This document shows positions 24,612-37,742 of a stretch of 59,607 nucleotides of DNA, piece after piece. How positions within the stretch are numbered: the stretch's first letter is position 1; each line of letters starts with the position of its first letter. Source of the stretch: Lingula anatina. Lineage: Eukaryota; Brachiopoda; Lingulata; Lingulida; Lingulidae. The notes below the pieces were generated by a model. The model was given only the letters and a program-made list of their open reading frames with translations, searched no databases and was not told the DNA's origin. A program made the translations under genes and the position numbers. The DNA lies in assembly GCF_001039355.2 (NCBI RefSeq), contig NW_019776039.1, forward strand, positions 72,120-131,726. Direction: 5' to 3'.

Positions 24612-27206
24612 TTTCAATCACTGAGTGTTCCAGTTACACTCGGTTGTCTGCAAACTTACACTGTAGAGATAAAAAAGCGCACTGTTTCTAATTGAGGTAT
24701 TTTGTTCATTTATGTTCTTCACACTATTAAACTTTATTCATACATTTAAAGGGATAATAACTTTTCGTTTTTGGCCAAAAAAATAATTTTCCCGGAGTAA
24801 ACAACAATTTCCCATACTTACCAATGGTTTACGAATCCATTTCTACAGTTTAAGTTAGTATAGACATCTATGGAGGTCACGTGGTCTGATGACAAGCTCA
24901 GATATCAGAATAATAGCTATAACTGCAGTTTTTGTGGTAAAACAGAATATATTATATTTCTATGAGTTGTTTACAATGTACTTATTGTGAAATATAGATC
25001 TCGTACGAAGAGTTATTGTCCTTAAGATTTATCTGTTATCAAAAAGAATGTATGAGAGGCAGTAAATACGGAATCTATAGAATTACTTCTATTAGGCCCC
25101 TCCTGCATTTTTAATGAGATGTATAGGCTTAAAAGGCCTATAAACATTTATGTACTGTGAATTGTGAATTATTAGTTTTGTTTTTTATGAAATGTACGTG
25201 ATGACTACCCCCACCACCACCACCACCACCAAACACACTCAAACACACGTGTACACAAACACACATACCTTTTGGGATATATGGCTTCCCCCCTCCTCCC
25301 TACAAGACAAGTCTCGGACAAGGGGAAAGGGTGAGTAGCGTGCAGTCCACAAGAAGAACAAAGTGAAAATAGTCGCTGTTGTGACAGATTATTTACTAAC
25401 AGGTGCGTCTGTGTGGGCTTACACTATACCTGTAAACACCAGTGGAGATAAACTTCCCCTAAAAGTTAACCTTTTGAACCCTTAGTGGGCACAGCATTAA
25501 TTCTAGCCTGACCGCATTGTTTGCTGCAGCTGGCCATCGGTTAAGTAACCGATATAATCCTACTAGTACCCACGTGAATGTCATGTTTTCCTTTGAAACA
25601 AAACTTCACAAAAATAAAATTTAAAACTGTCTAGGCTTTGAAATACCGCCGATAATAAACTTAGCGTAGTACTTAACGCCTACCGACCCGTTGCACTGCG
25701 GGGATGATGTACATTTCTATACTCCTCACCTGTGCTGCTTTCTTCGGCGTGAATTCGTATTTACATGTACATGTAGCTGCCATCAGGATAGACTTGCTTG
25801 GACTATGATAATTAAACTTACTTACTACGTATGCATGTATGCAAGTATTCTACGCATTGTATCTCACCATTAGAGGTCACCGCTGTTAACTTGTCTCAAC
25901 ACCGCACAAGATTCAACATGTGTTGTAGCCTAATATTTATACAGTATATAGCCAGTGTTATATAACACTTTGGTCAAACCGTCTCGTTTTTACTGCGTGT
26001 CACATATACAGTAACACATATACAATACAGTGTATAAGGCATTATTTTGTTTTATCAACGATAAAATCTGAACTAAGGCTTTTAAGAAAAATCGTTTGGG
26101 GTACTAAGTGGTGTCATTAAACTGGCCTCAAAACGGTGTTCGAGGGTATACAGGTAAGGGAGAATTTTGGGAAAACCGATTTTTCAATTTTACCCCAATA
26201 TCGCAATTAGACCTAGGTAAGAGTTTGACGCTACCGTATTGAAATGATATGTGTATAAATGTTAAATAATGAAGTCGCTGAATCCTGGAGATTTATCTGT
26301 TATCAAAAAGAATGTATGTGAGGCAGTAAATACGAATCTCTAGAATTAATTCTATTAGGCCCCTACTTATTTTAGATAAGTTTATAGAATCTTTTTCTTT
26401 TCCCTTGTCCGAGGCTTGTCTTGTAGGGAGGAGGGGGGAGGCCATATATCCCAAAAGGTATGTGTGTGTGTGTGTGTGTGTGTACACGTGTGTTTGAGTG
26501 TGTTTGGTGGGGGGGGGGGGGGTAGTCATCACGTACATTTCATAAAAAACAAAAATAATAATTCACAAATCACAGTAAATAAATCTTTATAGGCCTATTT
26601 ACATCTCATTTAAAATGCAGGAAATCCTAATTAAAAATCCCGAATCAACGAGTAGCCTATATAATGACCTCGGTTCATCAAGGACGAAGAAGAACAGATA
26701 CCAAGGGATGGGGTTCTTCACGGATCATGCTAATATGTCCAAGCCTCCTGTAATCTTTCCCATATATATATAGAATCCTCAATTAGTTGGATAACACTAG
26801 AGCTCCTTCTAGGAGATATCTTGCCCCTAATCCCAACATTCTGTCGGTAACACATCCATATCAGTGCTTATAGCCCCTACTTAGGAGAACACCTCTTCAG
26901 GTATCGGTTAAGACTCTCTTGACACTTATTGCTATAATATCGGTAAACACGCCGAGCCCTTTTACTTGAGGGTCAATTACTGTAAGGGGGCGGGAGCTGG
27001 TGTGTAACGGGGATGAAAAACATGCAATTTACGTTTACATTAATTAAGCTGCTGTATTGAATGATATGCAACAGTTTATGCGTTTGATGTGGGATCATCG
27101 TATTTTAAGATTTCACAGAAAACTCTCAATCTATAATTGATTAAGCTAATTTTAATCAACATCCGCCTCTCCCTAAAAGTGTCGACCCCCTCTCAACGCA
27201 GTGCAC
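24612..27206. other. Intergenic region between SORD copy 1 and REXO2
   Basis: No supported gene. The main content is an internal duplication in mixed orientation (25026-25330 and 26289-26610), described separately. A short CA-rich and CCA-rich microsatellite is part of it. The first 200 bases above 24611 should contain the promoter of SORD copy 1. Confidence 0.55.
25026..26610. repeat. Paired direct and inverted duplication within 1.6 kb
   Basis: Part one, GATTTATCTGTTATCAAAAA with its following 60 bases, occurs in the same orientation at about 25026-25100 and 26289-26362. Part two, from TTTAATGAGATGTA through the CCA/CA repeat to GACAAGGGGAAA (25108-25330), occurs as its reverse complement at about 26392-26610. 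So the left flank was copied directly and the neighbouring segment inverted. Confidence 0.85.
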
Positions 27207-30200
27207 ATGTACGCTCTCCGTCGTATAATACCGCGAGGGATTCGTATTAAACCTTTGGTTCGGCAAGCTAATGGAATCATGACCGAAGTCAAAAGAGCTA
27301 AGCTGAATGATGACGCAAAGGGACATGACAGGATAGTTTGGGTGGATTGTGAGGTAAGATGAATATTACTGCTACCCTAGTACAATGTAGTAGGCCTACT
27401 ACCCGCACGAAAACGCAGTAGATACTCCAGCGCAGTAGACTACAATGTACTGCAATCATACTGCAAACATGCTTCAAATCTGCTTCGTTTTGGCAGCTAA
27501 TTAGCATATTTGAAACATGCTTCTATCATGCTGCTAATCTACTGCATGAATGCTCCTCTCTGTACAAACCTATGTACTTTTTGGAGTAGAATTGCAGTCG
27601 GCTATACTGCATTTCTACTGCAAATATGCACCACACCACTACTGCGTTAATGCTTCTTTGCTACTGTGCATTAAATGTACATGCACTGGCCATGTAAGTT
27701 GTGTTGTATTTGTTACTGAAATTTCTCTGGTAACGACGGTTTTCTCTTTCACCTGTATCTTCCTATTTTCAATATTTTTGGTTTGCTATGTTTTACAGTA
27801 TTGATTTGATTTCTTTGTTCTTTTGTTGATGATATGATTAATGAAGATGACATACATCCCATACATATACAGTATATACCAAGGTAAAAGATAATGGACT
27901 TGGATGACTACTCTTCTGTCGAGGAAGCAGTTGACAGCAAGCTAGATATGGGGTTAGACTTGCTAGGCCTGTACATATACATACTGCCGGTAAGGCCTAG
28001 CTCATTCCACCCTCTGTAACAAACTCTTAAGGCATTTAAAAATATCCACACTAAGTTATGTGCCTGTATTTTCAGATGACAGGACTAGACGTTGATAATG
28101 ACCACATCATTGAGATTGCTTGTCTAGTTACAGATGGAAAACTTAACATTGTGGCAAAGGTAAATCATAACACTGTTGAACCACTTCCAATTACTTAAAA
28201 TTCTACCCTGTTGCTGACTCTCACCTTCCTAAAATTAAACATTTCATGTTTGAAATAACAATTTTTGCTGTATTTTTCGGTTACTCGTGCACAACAGCAT
28301 TTCATGGTAAGTGGACCATTTCTTTAGGCTTTAGATTGTTAGTAATTAACTCACAATTCAAAATGTGTACATAAAAAAACACTGATTTGATCACATGTTA
28401 TTGCAGGGTCCAAATCTTATTATTCATCAGCCTGATCACATAATGGACAACATGAATGACTGGTGCAAAGAACACCATGGAAAGGTAAAGCTAAGGTTCA
28501 CCACTAAATTATCTTAACTTCCACCAAACATTCATTTTCCCCTCTCACTGTCTCCATCCATTTTATCTTTCCTTTTTACGTTGTCTCCCATGTTCTTCAA
28601 TCAGTTCATACAACAATATGAACTAATATATACTTAGTCTAGTAATTATATGGAATCTCTTCATTTTGCTCAACTAACCCTCACAGCTTAGGTAGCAAGT
28701 TAGCAAGGTGTGTATATATATATATATTTTTTTTTTTTTTTTCAAATGTTTTTGCCTGATGATAGTTTCTAAACAATTATATCTTTTACAGTCAGGTCTA
28801 ACCCAGGCAGTAAAAGATAGCCAAATATCTCTGCAGCAGGCAGAGAAAGAGGTTCTGGCTTTTGTTCAGGACCACACCCCTGCTGGAAGCTGTCCACTGG
28901 CCGGTGAGTGGCCAACATGGGTACAGTAGTAACCATTACTGACTGAGGTCATTACAAAATAATTTAAAACATGACCGAAGTTGAGATTTGTTTATTTTCA
29001 AGATTGTAAATTTATGCAGCAAAACTGTGCAGAAATTTTGCCCAGTGACTTTGTTCTCTTCTACAGAACAAGATACAGTGTATATTCAAATTTCAAACAA
29101 TTAATTTAAAAGTTTTTGATGTTATTTTCATTTATTATTTAGATTATGCAGTTACATTGTAATGGTAAAGCTGTCCCACACTTACTCTAGTTTCTTTAAA
29201 GTTATTGCACTTACTGGGCAAACATATTAACATAGAGACTTAGTTAAGGTCACTAACTCCTTTCTTACGAAAATATCCTATAGGTCATCCAATATAGGGC
29301 TATATGGGACTCGATAAGAATTCTGTCGGTCGTCCTATAGGACTCCTATCTAGGACAGTACTGTACCTTATAGGAAATCTTCGTAAGGAAAGTCTGGCAA
29401 CTGAATGTACATGTTGTTGTAATATGTTGCTTTTTACAGGGAACTCCATACATGCTGACAAAAAGTTCCTGGATAAGTACATGCCTGATTTCATGGGGCA
29501 CTTGCATTACAGAATTATAGATGTCAGCACCATCAAGGAGCTCTGCAGGTGGGTTTTAGGTTCACAATTCACAGTCTTCAGTCTTCTTGTTCAATATATT
29601 GTTGATTATTAGCTCTCTTTGTTTAAATAAGCATTCTTATATTTTATTGAAAATATTATTGCTCAATATGAAGATAAAGTTTTCCAGTCGTAGTGAATTC
29701 ATTATTTCTTGTTTTATTTTTATAAACTTTCAACCCTTTGGCTTGATCATCAGTTTAATATACATGTATAATAGTAAATATAGAGAATTATGTACAGGTA
29801 GACTTCAGTGTTAGACCTTTGAGTACATTGTCCGCTAGTACTAGTAGCTTAATTGTCAGTATTGGCTCATCACACATAGTCTGGTCAGTGATGTTAGCCA
29901 AAACTATACTAATTTGTCTTGATATACCTGTATTTCAGGAGGTGGTACCCAACTGACTTAAAGAAAGCCCCTCCTAAAGCAAGGACTCATAGGTAAGCGT
30001 TGCAGGTAAAATACAGTACTAACATAATGTAATGGGAATGTTATTGGAATAGGGGCTATTTTTTTTTTTTTTTTTTTTTTTAGTATTTGGGTTACAACGC
30101 TTAAAAATGTACATTGTACAGAAGTTGGTGGATTTTTTTTTATTTGACGGTAATACAACGATAGTTGATCATGGCTTTTATACGTACATGTACATGTAGC

Positions 30201-30390
30201 CCTTGTTTGCATAATAAACGTCTTTCTGCATGTATTTATTTATAGAATTCTGCTATAAATCATTCAATTATAGTACGGTTTAATTATGTTTTTTAATTCG
30301 TTTTATTTCAGAGCCATGGATGATATAAGAGAGAGCATAAAGGAATTACAGTATTATCAGACTGCACTCTTCAAACCTCCAGAAAGCTGA
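27207..30390 (+). CDS. REXO2: Oligoribonuclease (REXO2), DEDDh 3'-5' exonuclease
   Basis: Seven exons close to 220 aa: 27207-27353, 28076-28159, 28407-28484, 28792-28903, 29440-29548, 29939-29992, 30312-30390. The enzyme degrades very short RNAs (especially dinucleotides) in mitochondria and cytosol. Visible: ExoI VDCEMTGLD (Asp and Glu ligands), the [14 protein letters not shown] block, Exo[14 protein letters not shown], and ExoIII ARTHRAMDDI (catalytic His and Asp). The first 24 residues are rich in Arg/Lys and hydrophobic residues without acids, as in a mitochondrial presequence. An internal ATG at 27279 (residue 25) could start a cytosolic form, as described for human REXO2. Length and exon order agree with the family. 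Intact. Confidence 0.95.
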
Positions 30391-30797
30391 ATGATTTACT
30401 GTAACGAATGTGAAGAGCAATGAATGTGTTAGGTGTGACTGAAAGAACACATTTCTGGCAGCGCGCAAGCACTGTTTGTTAATACCTCTTTTGATTGTGT
30501 TCATTTAACTGGAGAACCTATAGCCAATGATTCCTGAAGAATTGAAGGCGTTATTAATATTTTTGCCAATTCTTCATGATTTAATATTGTTAATGATATA
30601 TGAAAATGATGATGATTACTGTCAGGGGACATGTTCTTTAGGTATTTGATCTGATCATGCTTGTTCCACTTTCTTTAGCAACAAATTCTAATTTAAAAGT
30701 TTTTGATTTTATTTTCATTTATTATATAGATTATGCAGTTACATTGTAATGGTAAAGCTGTCCCACACTTACTCTAGTTTCTTTAAAGTTATTGCAC
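29102..30797. repeat. 109-bp near-identical direct repeat (29102-29210 and 30689-30797)
   Basis: One copy lies in intron 4 of REXO2 and the other about 300 bases beyond its stop codon, in the probable 3' untranslated region. Both run from TAATTTAAAAGTTTTTGAT to TTTAAAGTTATTGCAC with only about two differences. No inverted termini or coding potential are visible. Confidence 0.9.
29260..29392. mobile_element. Small TIR element in REXO2 intron 4
   Basis: CTTTCTTACGAAAATATCCTATAG at the left (about 29260) and the reverse complement of CTTATAGG...CGTAAGGAAAG at the right (to 29392) form imperfect 25-base inverted termini around about 80 bases. The interior has further TCCTATAGG palindromes. It is probably a MITE. 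Confidence 0.65.
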
Positions 30798-30880
30798 CAA
30801 AATGGAAGAACTGACTTTTTACTTTTACTGTAAACTGTAGCATTTTTGTGCCAATAGAAACCTGCTCAAGTCCTGAGGAA

Positions 30881-30916
<36 letters not shown>

Positions 30917-31293
30917 ACGTGGGTATTATAAGGCACAACCAGACCAAATTGTTTGCCTAGACTATACTTAGCAACTTTAGATTTTAGAAATAAACGATGG
31001 AAAGTTGCAAAATCAACAGGCTCCTCTTTCTAACCACTGATACGTACATGTAACGTGTACACTGTACCTGGAGGAAGATTATATATCGGACATAATATAT
31101 CTGACATGAAATAAAACTAATTTTAAAACTAATTTTTAACCGCATGACCGATATACGCCAGGATATTAAAAAGTTGTCACTGGTATTTATTTTTCAATTC
31201 AAGGTCAATTATTGCAAAATTGTAAGTACATTTAACCTGAGTCGGTGAGTAAATAACAGCAACAGTCAGTCAGTCAGTCCCCGATTGAGACCG

Positions 31294-31443
31294 TGTGCCA
31301 GGAATGGCAGTCATAGGAATCGAAGTCCGGGGTACCATATGATTTGTACAGGTTAGGGTTACTCGGAGTACTGGGGTTGGTATATGAGACGAAGTTATGG
31401 GAAACGGACTCTGGTTCCCAGCGGACTACCATTCCTGCCACAC
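31294..31443. mobile_element. MITE, GGAATGG-terminus family, copy 1
   Basis: Left end TGTGCCAGGAATGGCAGTC and right end GACTACCATTCCTGCCACA are imperfect inverted repeats. The interior contains CCATATGATTTGTACAGG and TTAGGGTTACTCGGAGTACTGG, shared with copies near 32474, 56866 and 58275. Confidence 0.8.
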
Positions 31444-32473
31444 CAGTCACTTACTGAAACACAGGTGGCTATTTGATGTCATGACGGCAATGATTTCTTG
31501 TATGTGGGATGTCATGGGCTTGAGCATTTTTATTTCCAGACTCACACTTTGTGTCGTCACCTGTACTGTCTGAAACAATTGTTCACTCTATGCTTGGAAT
31601 TCTCTGTGGATTTGTTAGGGAAGATGTAGGTTTGGGTCGAAAATCGGCAAGATCGGACTATTTTTTACAAATAGGTGGATCATTTTCTTATTTTGTGTCT
31701 GTATATTTGCAAGCTTTGGTGCCATGTATTAGAAGTGCGCATGGCGAGTCTAAACAGTTAACTTTTGTGAACATGGATGTGTGATGTTAAAATGGTCGTA
31801 TGAGCTTGCGCAGCATTGGTGTTGAAGGGATAACAACTCTTCAAATGAAATAAATACATTGTAATTAAACAACACATATGAAAATAATAAATCCCATTTG
31901 ACCACCAAAAAGGCCGTAATCGCAATTATTCTGAAAAATGTGCTTGCCATCGGACCATGTGGATCTTCATAGATGGCTACCTTAAGTAATGACCGCTTAA
32001 AAGATTATAACGAAAATAGGTTTAAAATCAATCAACTTAGAATGAGCGGATTCATTAACCGTAAAAAAGTATGGGAAATCGGCGTTTTTTGTTTTTTTTT
32101 GTTGTTGTTTTTTTTATTTTTCCCGCCAAAATGAAGTTGTTATCCACTTGAGTGTATTGGCGCTAGGACTGATACAGTGAGCTACACCGCAACAGTAAAC
32201 CTTATTATATATTAAAAAAAAAAAAAAACGCTACGTGCAACGTTATGCTGAATTTGACCCACATATCAGATAAAATAGTGAACCCAGTGTGACTATCTGT
32301 TCTTTTCTGCAGTCAGGTTGCTGTTGGGAATCTATAAGGTGTTGTTCCGAAGAGAGTGAGTGCTGGTATGTATTTATGTGTATTTTGACGAGAGTCCGGA
32401 CCTTGACACACGTATAGAAGTCGATAGTTGGGTTGTATATTGAGTGATTGACTCAGGATAAATTAAGAATACC

Positions 32474-32626
32474 GGTGTCACGGGAATGGAAGCCCGGGGC
32501 CCTATTTGACTAGTACAGGTAAGAGTTGGTCTCCCTATTGGGGTTTGTACATGGGGCAAAGATCACGTGTGCAGAGGAATGGGGTACAGACTACATTTTC
32601 TAGCGGAATACCTTTCCTGTCACACC
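32474..32626. mobile_element. MITE, GGAATGG-terminus family, copy 2
   Basis: Left end GGTGTCACGGGAATGGAAG and right end CTTTCCTGTCACACC are inverted. The middle (ACTAGTACAGGTAAG...CTCCCTATTGGGGTTTGTACATG) aligns with copy 1 but is more diverged. Confidence 0.72.
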
Positions 32627-33639
32627 TGTACAATTAATGTATGCTAGCAGACTGCATGTACAAACGCTCGGCTGTCACCTTCATTTTTTATTGAACGTGA
32701 AAAAAATACCAAACAAAGCAGTATATTTTAAAATACCATGCCATGGTGTATAGCGTATAAGCCTTCGTCATAATAGCCCAGAACATTTGACCTGAGTTAA
32801 AGGACCAATTTTCGACCAGTCACTGAAGTTAAGAAGGCGACAAAAACTTAAACTACATTAAATTAATTGGAGCTTTGTTTCATGGGACCCAGAAATTAGA
32901 CGCACACGTCCGTCGACATGGAGCGTCATTGGATATACAGGGAATGTGGTTAAATGGCACAGAAATGAATAGTTTTTATTTCATCAGGTGCACACTAGGC
33001 TAGAAATCTAGAAACCAACATTAGGCTACTGGAATGAGGCAATGTTTCCATGGAAACTCTCCAGACTAACCTGAGTATACAATGTAGATCTTGTCTCGCG
33101 CTCTCCAGATTCTCTCGGTTCTGAGTACGAAATCTTACGAAGTGACCGTCCTCCCCCCCCCCCCTCCCGCCGCCGCCCCGGAAAAAAATATAAAAATAAA
33201 ACTTGAATTTGTATTAAGAGGCGGTTATGTGAAAACCGAGCTGCTAGCCCCAATTATAATAACACGCACTGCATTTACGGTTGGTAACATGTACCTGTAT
33301 GTGGTGTAGTGCTTTGTGCACACATGAACTCTCTAGGTTAAATTCTTTCTAAGGTTGGCATCTCTGTAGGAGGGTTCTTAAAATAAATCTGGGGAAAGTC
33401 TGGCTACAATTGTGACGAAGCAAGACTTTCTTTTATTGGGAACTCATAACCTTATAACCTCATTAAAGCACAGTGTGTATAACGGGCACTGTTTTTGAAC
33501 AGACTCCTAACTGAATAAAGATACGGTTCGCAAACAACCACTAGATATAAATCGATTATACAGCGGCCCTAGACGGATCCAGGGACTAGGGTACATACAA
33601 TGTAGGAGACCATTCCCAGACCCAATCGTACTAACTGTG

Positions 33640-33806
33640 GATCGGTCTATCTTCGAGGGGTTCTAGCTAAATTACATTCAGCTTAAGCGTCTAAGATGTC
33701 TGCCATGCCTACTGAAGCTGCTACGGTTAATTAGTTATCGTTAGCCGCTTCAGTAGGCATGCCTGAAAGCAATTTATCGAGAAACCCCTTGGAGATGGAT
33801 TGATCC
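33640..33806. mobile_element. Foldback MITE, GATC-terminus family, copy 1
   Basis: Outer arms GGATCGGTCTATCTTCGAGGGG (33640 on) and its imperfect complement ending GGATTGATCC (33806) enclose an inner palindrome, GCATGCCTACTGAAGC-like versus GCTTCAGTAGGCATGC. A related element at 55560-55747 shares GATCTATC, ATTAC-TTCAG, TGTC...GCCTAC and TTAATTA in order. Confidence 0.7.
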
Positions 33807-34036
33807 TGTTAGATCGATCTAATTACATGGAAATATTCTTTCACGACAGCTGCATATCGAACACCTAGTGGACTCCACGATACTCATGACAATTAAATGT
33901 CAGGATAAATATTAAAAGTGCACATGTGAAGAATAGAATTGAACAAAATATTTTAATGAGAAGCTGTGCGCTTCTTTATCTCTACGGTGTACGTTTGCAG
34001 ACAACCTAGTATAACTGGAACATTCAGTGATTGAAA

Positions 34037-35040
34037 ATGTCGAACTCCAAGATGCAGCTTGCAGCAGTCATTTACGGGAAGGATGATTTGCGAATGGTAA
34101 GTTTTGTGTAGGGTATGCATATATTGATATAACATGTAGTGTAAAACTGCAACGTGCTTGATATATCCGTATATTTTCTAAAATACTTAATGGAATATTC
34201 ATTATTTATTTAAATACATATAACTGATTAATCTTTTTTATTCTGATGTAATTTAGTGTCTATCTGTTCGTCTCTCTGTTTGTCTGTCTGCCTGTCTGAC
34301 TGTCTATTAATCCATGTAATTATCAAAATAGGAAGAAAGGCCAGTCCCATTGCCAGGAAAGGGAGGTAAATTGCAGCTTTGATACCAGGCTTTTATTTCA
34401 TATTTGTAACAGGAGTTTTTCGACAAACATTACACACATTTAATTTGCGATTTTTTTCTGTGTTATTTGTGAACATGCAATCTTTTTTCTTTAGACAAAG
34501 CGTATTGCTACATGAATCACCTACAATATTCTACATGATTCAATATAGTAACAAATAAGTCGAGTGCATTTATTCATTCCAATCGACACATCAAGAGGTG
34601 CAGATCGCCGTTGCCTGCGTTGGGATATGTGGGTCGGATATTCATTTACTGCGAGAGGGCGCTCTTGGCACTATGGTGATCAAAGAACCTTTCGTCTTGG
34701 GTCACGAGTTCAGTGGAACAGTGACATCTATCGGAGAGGGAGTAACAAGCCTGAAAATTGGTAAATACTTAACTTGACGGTAGTAAGCTATTTCTTTGTT
34801 CACAGTTGGATTTGCCGAGTTCATGAACTTTGCATGGCAACTCGCTTGCAGCTACGGGCTGACCGTCCGTTTTGCTGACATATATTTTAAAAGCATTTTC
34901 AACTTCTCACTTTTCATCTCAGAATTCTTTCATAGTTAACCAGCGATTTAACCCTCAAGATAATGAAGTTTTTTTTTCTTTTTTTTTTAATTTAAGTCCT
35001 CTCAAATAAATTGATGGTGTTTCAGGTCGAGTTTATATTG

Positions 35041-35076
<36 letters not shown>

Positions 35077-36282
35077 TGCATTCTAACAGTGTCCTCCTCA
35101 TATCTTACCTCCATGAAAGTCAAAGAAAGTCCATGAAAGACAGAGTGATCTCATCTATTCATTTTCAAACATCTAGGTGACAGAGTGGCAACAGAGCCAG
35201 CGGCTGCATGCCTAAAATGCGAGTTATGTGTAGTAGATGGTCGCTACAACATTTGTCGCAACAGGATTACTTTTTGTGGAACTCCAGGGTCAGACGGAGG
35301 GCTTCGAGCAGTTTGTTGTCACCCGGCCAATTTCTGCCACAGGTACTAATAGAAATTAAAATGCCAATTCATAGCCGAGTCTTGTCTTTGGATGTCATCT
35401 GTTGGTTTGAAATTTTGAATTGCCATGCAAGGGCAAAATGTGATACTGATATCCCATGTTTTGTATACCATTGCCAGCATTGTAGTTTTTTTACCGTTTT
35501 AACATTTTAAACCAATTTATGTGTGCATCATTTCATGTTTAAGACTCCCTGACAGCTTAACCTTGGAAGAAGGAATGTTATTGGAACCTCTGGCAGTCGG
35601 TGTTCATGGTTGTGAGCGTGCAGGCATTAAGCCTGGCTCTAGCGTTCTTGTAACAGGTGCCGGTGAGTAGGCCTATGTATGCTTTATCACAGGTGTTATT
35701 AAATCTGCAAGTTGGTACCCGTGCAGGCGTTGACCTTGGTTCTGGCGCACATACTGTACAACAAACGGTGATAGTGTTGGATGTCTATGCATTTGTAAGC
35801 GTGAACACATTAAAGATGTCTCTCAATTGTGTGCGTATAACAGGAATGGTAAGCGTTACAGAATGATGAATTGATGTGCATATAATCTAAAAAAACGCGG
35901 TTAGTGGCAATTGTGTGGTGCCAATATTTATTCCTAAAGCCCTATACATATTGTTATCTTTTTTGAAAGGAAATACCGAAAAAAAAGGAACACAAAATGA
36001 CTATAACTGAAATTCTTAAGTAAAGTTCAGCTCTATTGAAAGCACAGTCTGAATATCATAACGTTGTCGGTCTACGTGAAAAATAACATATTATCCTGAC
36101 CTAATTTGATTTAGTAAAATTAAGTGTGTGTAAGAATTACCTTTTATGAGTAGTTTTAAGAATCTTTTGCTACAACCATAATGTGCATTATTATTTTGTC
36201 GTAGGCCCTATTGGGATAGCAACGGTTCTCGCCGCGAAGGCATCAGGTGCGACGAAAGTTTACATTACAGGTTAGCATTTTA

Positions 36283-36316
<34 letters not shown>

Positions 36317-37742
36317 TATTTATTCCATATCCATTTTAACTAACCAAGCCTGGTAAGCTATGAGTCATGTATTTGTACAGCTGTATGTAATGTATTTGTG
36401 TGCGCAGATGTTCTCCAGCACCGCCTTGACTTTGCTAAATCAGTGGGGGCAACTCACACTCTCCTTGTCAAGGCTAGCGACGACCCCCAGACCGTTGCCG
36501 CCAAAGTAAAAGATTTAATGGGGTGCGAGGCCGAAGCTTCCATTGAGTGCAGTGGTGCCGAGGAAGCTCTGTCAATGGCCATTTTGGTAAGTCTTTTTCT
36601 TTGAAAACGCACGATTGAATGAATAGTTTTGAGTGGAAATCACATTGCCCTAGTTTCAGATCTGTCAGCGCAGAGCCAGAGTCACACCCATGAACTCAAT
36701 TTAATTTATTAAAGTCTTAATGCCCTACGGCTCATCGGAAAGATATTCAGCATATAATAAAAAGAAACAACTTCTCAAATTTATTATTATTATTTTTTAG
36801 ATATAATAATAATAACAATTTTACTGAAATAACAAACATTTGAAGCACTTGGAAGCTCCTTTTCACTGAGCACCGTTCTACGTCCTAACTGTATTTTTCT
36901 ACAAAATGTATATAAATGGACACATTGCTTTTATGCGATTGTTACATATTTTTCAACGCAACCAATACACTTCTTTTTTACGGAGGGATATAGTTAAGGT
37001 GATAGATAGGTGCAGACCACAGTTAAATACTAAAAAGTGGCCATTAGAAATACCATTTGTCAAATTTCCATCGTTGAACATTTAGATATATAACAATCAG
37101 TTCTTTGTCTGTACTGAATCTTGTTTTTCATGTTCCAAGGCTACCAAGCCAGGTAAAGTTGTGGCTGTAGTGGGAATTGGAAATACAAACCAAACCATCC
37201 CGGCATTCCATGCCCTAGTTAATGAAATTGACATATGTTTTTGTTTTGCCTACAAAAAATGGTAAGTTGTTTTCTTTCATTTGGATAAAAATATAATAAC
37301 TTTTCACCCTTTTTATTCAGACACATATATATATATATGTGAAACTCTGAGTTGGTGGTCACACATGTCTCATGTTTATTTATTTATTTATCTTTAATTG
37401 TACACGGCAACCGTTTAAACAAACGCTTTGTTTGGAACATGATAAGAAATAAAGGCCACATTTGTCAAAAAAAAAACAAAAAAACAATTTCAGTATATGA
37501 TGATTTAGTTGACAAGAGCGCCATGTATATGCCATTCATATAATACATGCATATGTATAAAGAGTACATTGTATGTCCTCTATTTCAGTCATGAAATCGC
37601 AATCGAGTTAGTGACCTCTGACAAAGTGGACATCAAACCGCTGATCACTCATCGATTTAAACTGGACAAGGCTTTAGAGGCATTTGAGTTAGCCAGGGAT
37701 AGACAAGGGATGAAGGTGGCCATCGCATGCAACGACTATTAA
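34037..37742 (+). CDS. SORD: Sorbitol dehydrogenase-type zinc alcohol dehydrogenase, copy 2
   Basis: Nine exons close to 354 aa: 34037-34096, 34332-34365, 34596-34760, 35177-35342, 35544-35662, 36205-36270, 36408-36586, 37140-37261, 37589-37742. Exon boundaries match copy 1 on the opposite strand. Zinc ligands are kept (Cys in GICGSD, His-Glu in LGHEF), as is the four-Cys lobe, with one inserted residue before the last Cys (CLKCELC...NIC). Most differences from copy 1 are conservative, but GACGTFVIEE becomes GALGTMVIKE near the active site and exon 8 ends CFCFAYKK instead of HFSFTFRK. No stop or frameshift. It lies head-to-head-inverted relative to copy 1 with REXO2 between them, and between direct repeats of its own 3' flank. 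Confidence 0.92.
36280..36313. repeat. CT microsatellite in SORD copy 2 intron 6
   Basis: About fifteen CT units just after the exon 6 donor. Copy 1 has a short GA/CT run at the corresponding place (about 22251-22260), so the repeat predates the duplication. Confidence 0.8.

Larger units (their letters stand above)
30391..34036. other. Intergenic region between REXO2 and SORD copy 2
   Basis: No supported gene. It holds the REXO2 3' flank with a CT microsatellite (about 30886-30913), two copies of a MITE with GGAATGG termini (31294-31443 and 32474-32626), the left copies of two segments repeated downstream of SORD copy 2 (about 31684-32110 and 33330-33620), and a foldback element at about 33640-33806. 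The last bases before 34037 are the leader of SORD copy 2. Confidence 0.6.
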
